Shown here: positions 1 through 7,244 of the stretch, in pieces
Numbering within the stretch: the first letter of the stretch is position 1
How the letters are laid out: every line of letters begins with the position of its first letter
Source: Hyphomicrobiales bacterium
Lineage (GTDB): Bacteria > Pseudomonadota > Alphaproteobacteria > Rhizobiales > Aestuariivirgaceae
Reading direction: 5' to 3'
NCBI GenBank assembly: GCA_020029455.1
Contig: JAIBJH010000222.1
Coordinates: 1 to 7,799, forward strand
DNA length: 7,799 bases
Program-made: the position numbers and the translations under genes
Notes under the pieces: generated by a model
Seen by the model: the letters and a program-made list of their open reading frames with translations, nothing else
Database searches by the model: none
What the model was told of the DNA's origin: nothing

Positions 1-213
1 CATACAAGGCTGCCGGGCTATGCCACCGGCAAGGCGGGCGAGGTTGTTGCGGTGCATGGCAACTTCGCCTTCGCCGATGCCTCGGCACGCGGAGACAAGT
101 CGGCTTCCGAGTGGCTTTACTCCGTGCGTTTCACCGCGCATGAACTTTGGGCCAATGGCAGCAGGGACACTGTCTGCCTCGACCTCTGGGAACCCTATCT
201 TGAGAAAGCCTGA
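1..213 (+). CDS. nthB: Nitrile hydratase beta subunit, C-terminal 70 residues (partial at left edge)
   Basis: Frame 1 is open from the window edge to a TGA at 211-213. The visible 70 residues start with HTRLPGYATGK and contain the stretches VYSVRF-like 'LYSVRFTAHELW' and 'DTVCLDLWEPYLEKA'. These match the SH3-like C-terminal barrel of nitrile hydratase beta subunits, where the family typically reads RLPRYxRGKxG, then SVRFxARELWG, then LDLWxxYLE. Nitrile hydratase converts nitriles to amides in the cytoplasm as an alpha/beta dimer; the metal (Co or Fe) sits in the alpha subunit, which must lie to the left of the window if the operon is standard. The next gene, an accessory protein, overlaps this end, which supports the call. 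The gene's N-terminus and start are outside the window. The identification is from recalled family motifs, not a search. Confidence 0.88.
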   Translation, partial: HTRLPGYATGKAGEVVAVHGNFAFADASARGDKSASEWLYSVRFTAHELWANGSRDTVCLDLWEPYLEKA

Positions 214-502
214 ACCCGAAGCACCCTTCAACGCGCCTTGGGAGGCGGAGGCTTTCGCCATGACGGTGAAGCTGCACGAGAAGGGCTGCTTCACCTGGAA
301 CGAATGGGCCGAAAAGCTGGGTGCGGAACTGAAGGCGGAACCTGATCGCCCATATTACGAGAGCTGGCTTGCGGCCCTCGAAGCCCTTGTTGAAGCCAAG
401 GGCCTGATGAGCACGCCGGAACGACTCTCCCGCATTGATGCCTGGGACCGCGCCGCCCGCGCCACACCCCATGGAAAGCCCATTTTGCTGGAAAATGGGT
501 AA
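200..502 (+). CDS. Nitrile hydratase accessory (activator) protein
   Basis: This small protein (about 100 residues) contains 'APFNAPWEAEAFAMTVKLHE' followed by GCFTWNEWAEKLGAEL, PYYESWLAALEALVEAKGL and a C-terminal DRAARATPHGKPILL. This is the pattern of nitrile hydratase accessory proteins, which resemble the N-terminal domain of the beta subunit and help load metal into the alpha subunit. The frame is open much further upstream, but the upstream part only shadows the beta subunit. A TTG at 200-202 gives MRKPEPEAPF, an overlap of 14 bases with the beta subunit gene and a weak GGGA at 188-191 as ribosome-binding site. An ATG at 155 is the alternative and would give a 59-base overlap. The first ATG after the homologous start (260) would cut into the conserved domain. 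The start is therefore uncertain; the family assignment is solid. It is probably translated by coupling to the beta subunit. Confidence 0.82.
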   Translation: MRKPEPEAPFNAPWEAEAFAMTVKLHEKGCFTWNEWAEKLGAELKAEPDRPYYESWLAALEALVEAKGLMSTPERLSRIDAWDRAARATPHGKPILLENG

Positions 503-506
503 TTTT
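479..506 (+). terminator. Candidate intrinsic terminator at the end of the nitrile hydratase operon
   Basis: A perfect 8-bp inverted repeat, cccatttt (479-486) and aaaatggg (492-499), encloses a 5-base loop and is followed by taatttt (500-506). The stem overlaps the last codons of the accessory gene. The T tract is short and broken and half of the stem is A-T, so termination strength is doubtful. An alternative stem, gaaaat (491-496) with attttc (502-507), competes with it. Confidence 0.4.
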
Positions 507-527
507 CCTGAAACACGAAAATAGTCC

Positions 528-543
528 TTGACACCGCGCGGTG
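528..543 (+). promoter_or_regulatory. TTGACA box overlapped by a 12-bp perfect palindrome
   Basis: TTGACA at 528-533 is a perfect sigma-70 -35 match. The palindrome caccgcgcggtg at 532-543 begins inside it, the position where a repressor would block RNA polymerase. The -10 is poor: the best option is ctactt at 550-555 after a 16-base spacer, four of six matches to the alphaproteobacterial CTATAT pattern. Promoter function is therefore uncertain; the palindrome itself is certain. Confidence 0.3.
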
Positions 544-668
544 AAAATGCTACTTCTCGCTACATTCCACCAGTGGGTCACCACTCGGCAGATCTCCCTC
601 CAACAATAGTCTTGAGAAGCTCACGAAGACGACGTTGAGGCGAAGGCCGGTTTGGTCTTGAGGCCAAT

Positions 669-697
669 TTGACCCCCTTCGGCGGACTGCTTACAAC
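669..697 (+). promoter_or_regulatory. Candidate sigma-70 promoter for pccB
   Basis: TTGACC at 669-674 (5 of 6 to TTGACA) and TACAAC at 692-697 (4 of 6 to TATAAT) are separated by exactly 17 bases. Transcription would start near 704, inside the left arm of the inverted repeat at 700-753, so that hairpin would lie at the very 5' end of the pccB message or act as an operator at the start site. Promoter elements of this quality occur by chance, so this is a proposal only. Confidence 0.4.
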
Positions 698-699
698 CG

Positions 700-753
700 C
701 TACAGCAACCGACGGTCAATTGAACTCAATTGACCGTCGATGAGTTGCTGTAG
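700..753. repeat. Long inverted repeat upstream of pccB (24 bp of stem, 4-base bulge)
   Basis: The inner arms, cgacggtcaattga (710-723) and tcaattgaccgtcg (726-739), are perfectly complementary around a 2-base centre. The outer arms ctacagcaac (700-709) and gttgctgtag (744-753) are also perfect, with gap bases 740-743 unpaired on the right only. The centre also reads as two direct copies of the self-complementary octamer tcaattga. In RNA the central pairs would open to form a normal loop. The structure is followed by aatttta (754-760), so it could be an intrinsic terminator, a leader hairpin of the pccB message, an operator or a dispersed palindromic repeat. The structure is certain; the role is not known. 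Confidence 0.9.
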
Positions 754-766
754 AATTTTAAGTCTG

Positions 767-813
767 GCGCATCTTTCACTTCGCAAGCGATTCCGCTTGC
801 TCGTCTGATGCGC
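767..813 (+). promoter_or_regulatory. Nested hairpin in the pccB leader
   Basis: The inner stem gcaagcg (783-789) pairs with cgcttgc (794-800) around the 4-base loop attc. The outer stem gcgcatc (767-773) pairs with gatgcgc (807-813). Both are perfect 7-bp stems, and the structure ends about 10 bases before the pccB ribosome-binding site. It could influence translation initiation or message stability. No known riboswitch class was recognised. Confidence 0.45.
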
Positions 814-822
814 TGGAACAGC

Positions 823-828
823 AAGGGG
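823..828 (+). promoter_or_regulatory. Ribosome-binding site of pccB
   Basis: AAGGGG at 823-828 lies 8 bases before the ATG at 837, which is good Shine-Dalgarno spacing. A second purine run, AGGGA at 830-834, is too close to the start. This supports the ATG at 837 as the pccB start. Confidence 0.6.
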
Positions 829-836
829 CAGGGATC

Positions 837-2349
<1,513 letters not shown>

Positions 2350-2369
<20 letters not shown>

Positions 2370-3834
2370 TCAGTTGCTGGATCAGGGCTTCACCGTACTG
2401 CCCGGGCTGCTTTCACCTGAAGAGTGTGAGGCGGTTGTTCAACATGAAGGCAGTAGGGCAGCGGAAAAGCCCATATGGTGGCCGAAGGGCCGGGGCGCCG
2501 CCGACCACTTCTACTATTGCCTGGCGGGAAGGGATGCCATTCTGTCCTTGGCAAAAGCCATGTTGGGGCCAAACGTCATCCTGTGGGGCGTGGATGTACT
2601 TCGCAGGGCGCCGAACCAGGTCCATCCCTGGCATTGCGACATCGAAAGCAGCCACCCGCAGGGCGGCTTTCTCTCCATCTGGATAGGCATTGAGAATGTG
2701 AGCCATCAGTCCGCGCTAAATTGCGTGAGCAGGTCACACCGCTTCGGCATGTCGATCCAGGAAAAAGCCCACGCAATGGGAGTGAGACGGAATGATGTGT
2801 CCAGGGCTCGCGTCGAGGCTTGGGCAAAGGAGTTGGACGCCAAATCGCAAGTGATCGAGCCAGATGTTCATGCAGGTGACGCCATCGCCTTTGACGGACG
2901 CCTGTGGCATGGCACACATAATCTGCAGGAGGCAGGCGTGCGCTTCGCGCTGCTGATACAATACGCGGCGGCAGACCGCCCCGTCCGCATGTACGATCCG
3001 AAACAACTGGAGTGGCCGTTTAGCTTCCTGGACGACGGGCTGCCGCCAGTTGTCGTGATGGCCGGGGAGGGTGATCCGTCCCGTAACCAAATCGTCGCCG
3101 CGCCGAAACCTGAAATTACTGAAGTCATTCGCCCGCTCGCTATGCCTCTGCAGGCCTCGGAGCGTGACGGCTGGGTTCCATACTTTTTATTTGACGGCAA
3201 GACGCCGCATCTATCGGCCATGGGATGTCATGTCTCAGTGTTGAGCCCCGGGCATTCGCCACATCCACCACATCAGCATGTGGAGGAGGAGCTTCTCATC
3301 GTGCTCGACGGCGAGGCGGAAATCGTGCTGCCGAGATCTGAGGATGATCCAAACCCGCGTGCCTACAAACTCGCCAAGGGCATGTTCAGCTACTATCCGC
3401 CGGGGCAGTTCCATACGATCAGGAACAATTCATCTCGGCCGGTGACCTATCTCATGTTCAAGTGGAGGGCCAGAAAGCGCCGCGACGGCACATCGGGAGA
3501 TGCCAGCCAATCGCCCCTTTTTACATCTGTTTTTGACTGCCGGCCGCAGCTGGCAGGCAATGCTGACGACTCGTCACCTTTGTTATTCGACATGGCAACT
3601 GCCGGCCTGCGGCGGCTGCACTGCCATGTGACGCGCATGCCGGCGAACGGCGGTTACGCCGCGCATACCGACAAATATGATGTGGCGATCGTCCTTCTTT
3701 CCGGAACCATTGAAACGCAAGGCAAGCGGCTGCATGAAGCGGGTGTTGCGTATTTCGGTGCTGGCGTGCCCCACGACATGCGCAATCCTTCCGCAAAGGA
3801 TGCGGCCTATATCGTGTTTGAGTTTGAGGTGTGA
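2350..3834 (+). CDS. PhyH-family Fe(II)/2-oxoglutarate oxygenase fused to two cupin domains
   Basis: The 494-residue protein has three parts. Residues 1-210 resemble phytanoyl-CoA dioxygenase (PhyH) proteins: the iron triad is His95-x-Asp97 (WHCD) and His187 (LWHGT), and Arg198, 11 residues after the distal His, is placed as the 2-oxoglutarate-binding Arg is in PhyH. Because Asp97 is present, hydroxylation is more likely than halogenation. Residues 275-375 form a cupin with both classic motifs: His308, His310, Glu314 and Gly321, then Gly344, Pro350, Gly352, His355 and Asn359. Residues 390-494 look like a second, more degenerate cupin (His439, Asp444, His475, Asn479). No signal peptide or membrane segment is visible. 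The ATG at 2350 is preferred over an in-frame TTG at 2329 because homology begins at CDQLLDQGFTVLPGLLSPEEC. The substrate is unknown. The gene overlaps pccB by 20 bases and is bracketed by direct repeats of the pccB tail, suggesting acquisition by insertion. Confidence 0.87.
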
Positions 3835-3849
3835 TAGCAACCGAGAAGA

Positions 3850-3894
3850 CAAGCGCCTTGAAAATCCCTCGAAGAAGCACGACAGTATTCCACT
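3850..3894 (+). repeat. Direct repeat, copy 2 (relic of a pccB 3' end before cfa)
   Basis: Read in the matching frame this stretch encodes KRLENPSKKHDSIPL, a clear pccB C-terminus, but it is not attached to any pccB. It lies in the 64-base gap between the oxygenase stop and the cfa start. Compared with copy 1, two codon positions change residues (Trp to Ser, Asn to Ser) and the other changes are synonymous, as expected for tails that diverged while coding. After it, cttgATG contains a TGA out of frame by one base, which looks like a former TGATG stop/start overlap with cfa plus one inserted T. Confidence 0.93.
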
Positions 3895-3898
3895 CTTG

Positions 3899-5027
3899 AT
3901 GTTCTTAGACAGTCTTCTGAAACGATTCGTCCAACGCGGTTCCTTGACCGTAACGGATGCGCATGGGCGATCATCATCCTATTCCGGTGGTGAGGGTCCG
4001 CGCGTTGCCGTGCGGATGACCGATCCTGCGCTTTCCTGGAAACTCTTCGTCAATCCCGAGCTCCATGCCGGCGAATCTTACATGAACGGCACGCTGGTGA
4101 TCGAGCAGGGCACCATCCGCGATTTCCTGACGCTCTTTGCCTTGAACAGCGGAAACCTGCGCAGCCACCCGTTGCAGCAACTGGTGCGCGGCACCATGAA
4201 GCGCCTGAAGCGCTTGAAGCAACGCAACACCGCCAAGGCAGCAAGCGCCAATGTGCGCCACCACTACGACCTGTCGAATGACTTCTATCGCCTGTGGCTG
4301 GATCAGGACCTGCATTATTCCTGCGCCTACTTTGCCAACGACGACGACATGCTGGAGCAGGCACAACAGAACAAGCTCCGTCACATCGCAGCGAAACTGG
4401 ATTTGAAACCGGGCCAGCGCGTGCTCGACATTGGCTGCGGCTGGGGCGGCATGGCGCTCTATCTTGCGGCAGTGGCTGATGTGGAAGTGGTAGGCGTTAC
4501 ACTTTCAAAGGAACAATTGGCGCTTGCGCAAGAACGAGCCAAGGCGCGTGGCCTCGACAAACGCGTGCGCTTCGAGCTTATGGACTATCGCCATGTGCAA
4601 GGCCCGTTTGACCGCATCGTCTCCGTCGGCATGTTCGAGCATGTGGGCGTGCAGTATTTTGGGGGTCCGCCGCTACATTTTCCCCGGCGGCTATTCACCT
4701 GCGCTGTCTGAAACGCTGGCTGCCGTCGAGAAATCAGGGCTTTGGGTCACCGATATTGAAATCCTGCGGCTGCACTACGCAAAGACCTTGGCCGAGTGGG
4801 AACGCCGCTTTCAGTCTCATCGCCCGGAAATCGTTGCCATGATGGACGAGCGCTTCTGCCGCATGTGGGAATTCTATCTGATTGCCAGCGAGCTTTCCTT
4901 CAGCCATGGCAAGCACATGAACTTCCAACTGCAGCTCACCAAGAATGCGCGCGCCTTGCCCTTGGTCCGCGACTACATGTTCGAGTTTGAACGCAAGCTG
5001 CCGGCAAAGGTGGCAAAGCCGAAATGA
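3899..5027 (+). pseudogene. cfa: Cyclopropane-fatty-acyl-phospholipid synthase, broken by internal deletion and frameshift
   Basis: The first part (ATG at 3899, MFLDSLLKRFVQRGSLTV) has the family's N-terminal domain, then HHYDLSNDFYRLWLD, the HYSCAYF active-site Cys142, the SAM-binding motif VLDIGCGWGG (175-184) and Glu247 in MFEHVG. Homology stops at VQYF (4660) and this frame ends at a TGA at 4709-4711. The C-terminal part resumes in another frame at YIFPGGYSPALSE (4674) and runs 117 residues through RMWEFYL to the TGA at 5025-5027. About 35-40 residues normally lying between these points are missing, including the conserved HTIG-type segment and TNPWI. In E. coli Cfa that segment includes bicarbonate-binding residues needed for activity (recalled). 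Cfa methylenates unsaturated phospholipid acyl chains using SAM. Neither fragment should be active. There is no good ribosome-binding site before 3899. An assembly error is the alternative. Confidence 0.85.
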
Positions 5028-5824
5028 GAAAACTTCCTGTCTTTGGCGTCTTGAGTCACGCGCTTCGCTCGGTCCTCAATAACATCAGGTTTGCCTGGCA
5101 TGTGAGCTGGCCATGGCTTGCTATTCTGCTGCCGCTCGGCCTTGCTGCTGATTTCACGCTGCCACATATCGATCCGGAAGCAACCGATCCCGCAGCAATT
5201 GCCCGCAATGGCCAAGCAGGTCTGGGCTACCTCGCGCTCGGTGCATTGTCCATGCTGGTCTTCTCCTCAATCGCCGTGAGCTGGCACCGTTATATATTGA
5301 TGGATGAAATCCCGCTTTGCATGGCGCGGTTGCGGCTGGACAGGGTTGTCTGGCGCTATTTCGGCAATACGCTATTGGTCATTCTGATCGTCACCGTGGC
5401 AAGCATTCCTCTTGTGGCGTTGGTTTCCCTCACGACGGTCATGATCGGATTGGGCACCGCCGCCGCAGGCGGACTGACAATGGCGGCGGCCGGCCTCTTT
5501 GCAATTCCTCTGTCCTATCGCCTGATGGTGAAACTGCCAGCCATCGCTATCGGCAATAACGGCTTCACCATGAGGGAAGCGCTGGCGCGGACCACCGGGA
5601 ACGCGTTGCAGCTCTGCATGGCGGGAGTCATCGTCATCATCGCCGCCTTGTTGATTGGAACATTGCTTGGAGGCCTTGCGGCACTTCTCAGCGCCAGCAG
5701 CGGCGGGGGAGGCGCAATGGTCGCCTCGGTTGTTCAGCAACTTGTAAGCTGGCTCGTCACCATCTTCACGGTGACATTCCTGACCAGCCTCTACGGCTTC
5801 TTTGTAGAGGAACGCGATTTTTAA
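5024..5824 (+). CDS. Polytopic membrane protein of unknown function
   Basis: This 266-residue protein has about six hydrophobic segments, near residues 28-45, 66-87, 115-138, 143-165, 197-224 and 235-260, so it is an inner-membrane protein. Noticeable conserved-looking pieces are SWHRYILMDE (86-95) just after the second segment, and the C-terminal SLYGFFVEERDF, a pattern I recall from uncharacterised alphaproteobacterial membrane proteins. There are no catalytic motifs I recognise, and I assign no function. The start ATG at 5024 overlaps the cfa stop as ATGA, so the gene was probably translated by coupling to cfa. With cfa now frameshifted, ribosomes starting at the cfa ATG would stop at 4711 and not reach this junction, so its expression may be reduced. 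No clear independent ribosome-binding site precedes it. Confidence 0.8.
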   Translation: MRKLPVFGVLSHALRSVLNNIRFAWHVSWPWLAILLPLGLAADFTLPHIDPEATDPAAIARNGQAGLGYLALGALSMLVFSSIAVSWHRYILMDEIPLCMARLRLDRVVWRYFGNTLLVILIVTVASIPLVALVSLTTVMIGLGTAAAGGLTMAAAGLFAIPLSYRLMVKLPAIAIGNNGFTMREALARTTGNALQLCMAGVIVIIAALLIGTLLGGLAALLSASSGGGGAMVASVVQQLVSWLVTIFTVTFLTSLYGFFVEERDF

Positions 5825-5830
5825 GTGTCC

Positions 5831-5861
5831 TTCTCCCCCGCGCCAGTGGCGTGAGGGAGAA
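5831..5861. terminator. Hairpin between convergent genes, candidate bidirectional terminator
   Basis: Outer arms ttctccc (5831-5837) and gggagaa (5855-5861) pair perfectly, and inner arms cgcc (5841-5844) and ggcg (5848-5851) close a 3-base loop, with one mismatch and a wobble between. It sits in the 39-base gap between the membrane protein stop and the rimO stop, the right place for termination of both. No clear T tract follows on either strand, so intrinsic termination is unproven. Confidence 0.45.
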
Positions 5862-5863
5862 AT

Positions 5864-7189
5864 TCAGACAAGCTCACCAATCAAATCATACTCTTCGGCG
5901 TCTGTGATGCGCACTTTCACCATGTCGCCGGGCTTGAGATCGGTGGCGCCGGGAATGAAGACATTGCCGTCAATCTCAGGCGCATCCCACGGCGAGCGCG
6001 CCACGGCTTCTTCATTCTCTGCGTCAATGTCATCGATCAGTACATTGATTTCGCGGCCGATCTTTCCGCGCAACACATCCTGCGAAATAGCCTGCTGCGC
6101 CTCCATGAAGCGGTCATAACGCTCGGCCTTCACCTCGTCGGGCACCTGTGGCAAGCCGAGATCATTGGCAACCGCACCTGATACGGGCTCATATTTGAAG
6201 CAGCCCACGCGTTCGAGCCTTGCTTCCTTCATCCATTCTAGCAGGTACTCAAAGTCCTCATCGGTCTCGCCCGGAAAGCCCACGATGAAAGTGGAGCGCA
6301 CGGCGATGTCCGGGCACATGCTCCGCCACTTGGCTAGCCGCTCCAGCACCTTCTCCTGGTTTGCCGGCCGCCGCATGGCTTTCAGCACGGTGGGCGAAGC
6401 ATGCTGGAATGGAATGTCGAGATAGGGAAGCACCTTCCCTTCCGCCATCAGCGGGATCACATCATCCACATGAGGGTAGGGATAGACATAATGCAGCCGT
6501 ACCCAGGCGCCGAGATCACCCAGCTCCTTCGTCAGATCGAAGAACTTCGCCCGCACCTCGCGGCCCCGGTATTTCGACGCCGAATACTTCACGTCAATGC
6601 CATAGGCCGATGTGTCTTGCGAGATGACGAGCAGTTCCTTGACGCCCGCCTTCACCAGCCGCTCCGCCTCATAGAGAACAGCAGCAGCGGGCCGCGAGAC
6701 AAGATCGCCGCGGATGGACGGAATAATGCAGAAGGAACAGCGATTGTTGCAGCCTTCCGAAATCTTGAGATAGGCATAGTGCCTGGGCGTAAGATGCAGG
6801 CCCTGCGGCGGCACCAGATCCATCTTTGGATCGTGCACGGGTGGCAGCGCTTCATGCACCGCCTTCACCACAGCTTCGTATTGGTGCGGGCCAGTGATGG
6901 CAAGCACCGATGGGTGCGCCTTGCGGATTGCTTCATCCTCTATGCCGTAGCAGCCGGTGACGATCACCCGGCCATTTTCTTCCAGCGCCTCGCCGATGGC
7001 GGAAAGGCTCTCTGCCTTGGCGGAATCGAGGAAACCGCAGGTGTTGACGATCACCACATCGGCATCGTCATAGCCGGGTGCGATCATATAGCCTTCGGCC
7101 CGGAGCTGCGTGAGGATGCGTTCGCTGTCGACGAGGTTCTTCGGGCAGCCGAGCTGGACAAGGCCTACTTTTGGGACTGAATGGGTCAT
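5864..7189 (-). CDS. rimO: Ribosomal protein S12 (aspartate) methylthiotransferase
   Basis: The 441-residue protein is the usual length for RimO, a radical-SAM enzyme that adds a methylthio group to a conserved aspartate of ribosomal protein S12. The N-terminal UPF0004 domain starts VGLVQLGCPKNLVDSE and has the three auxiliary-cluster cysteines Cys15, Cys51 (VNTCGFLD) and Cys80 (VTGCYG). The radical-SAM cluster motif is Cys147-x3-Cys151-x2-Cys154 (SEGCNNRCSFC), followed by IIPSIRGDLVSRP, which is RimO-like rather than MiaB-like. HYVYPYPHVDD, LDIPFQHASPTVLKAMRR and TFIVGFPGETDEDF follow, and a C-terminal TRAM domain covers about 375-441. The ATG at 7189 has an excellent ribosome-binding site, GGAGG at 7196-7200 on the minus strand, six bases upstream. 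Its upstream neighbour, 55 bases away on the same strand, is a TadG-like gene with no obvious functional link. Confidence 0.97.
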   Translation of the reverse strand: MTHSVPKVGLVQLGCPKNLVDSERILTQLRAEGYMIAPGYDDADVVIVNTCGFLDSAKAESLSAIGEALEENGRVIVTGCYGIEDEAIRKAHPSVLAITGPHQYEAVVKAVHEALPPVHDPKMDLVPPQGLHLTPRHYAYLKISEGCNNRCSFCIIPSIRGDLVSRPAAAVLYEAERLVKAGVKELLVISQDTSAYGIDVKYSASKYRGREVRAKFFDLTKELGDLGAWVRLHYVYPYPHVDDVIPLMAEGKVLPYLDIPFQHASPTVLKAMRRPANQEKVLERLAKWRSMCPDIAVRSTFIVGFPGETDEDFEYLLEWMKEARLERVGCFKYEPVSGAVANDLGLPQVPDEVKAERYDRFMEAQQAISQDVLRGKIGREINVLIDDIDAENEEAVARSPWDAPEIDGNVFIPGATDLKPGDMVKVRITDAEEYDLIGELV

Positions 7190-7195
7190 TGGCCG

Positions 7196-7200
7196 CCTCC
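7196..7200 (-). promoter_or_regulatory. Ribosome-binding site of rimO
   Basis: On the minus strand this reads GGAGG, six bases before the ATG at 7187-7189. It fixes the rimO start. The rest of the 55-base gap to the upstream gene shows no clear promoter or terminator, so co-transcription from upstream is possible. Confidence 0.75.
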
Positions 7201-7244
7201 ATAGAGCAGGAACGCGGCGAAAGCCAATTCACGGAATCAGATGA

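Larger units (their letters stand above)
503..836. other. Gene-free region between the nitrile hydratase operon and pccB
   Basis: No convincing coding frame is visible in these 334 bases on either strand. The region holds a palindrome on a TTGACA box (528-543), a candidate promoter (669-697), a long inverted repeat (700-753), a nested hairpin (767-813) and the pccB ribosome-binding site (823-828), each listed separately. The part from 560 to 668 shows nothing I can name beyond a small agtgg/ccact stem near 571-584. The region is long for a gap between same-strand genes, which fits a separate transcription start for pccB. Confidence 0.7.

Noticed and set aside
20..199. N-terminal extension of the nitrile hydratase accessory protein
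   Set aside because: The frame is open, but this part overlaps the well-matched beta-subunit C-terminus and shows no family similarity; the accessory family begins near the PFNAPWEAEAF segment.
503..836. tRNA, known riboswitch or CRISPR repeat in the non-coding region
   Set aside because: No cloverleaf, no known aptamer core and no regularly spaced repeats were found; only the hairpins listed are supported.
3677..3898. Earlier starts for cfa inside the oxygenase gene
   Set aside because: These codons read the oxygenase in another frame and then the pccB-tail relic. Cfa-like sequence begins at MFLDSLLKRF (3899).
4655..4711. Programmed frameshift in cfa
   Set aside because: A run of five G's invites the idea, but a slip alone cannot restore the 35-40 conserved residues that are missing, so a lesion is the better explanation.
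6401..7180. Open frame of 259 codons on the plus strand
   Set aside because: It is the antisense shadow of rimO, which has all expected motifs and a strong ribosome-binding site.
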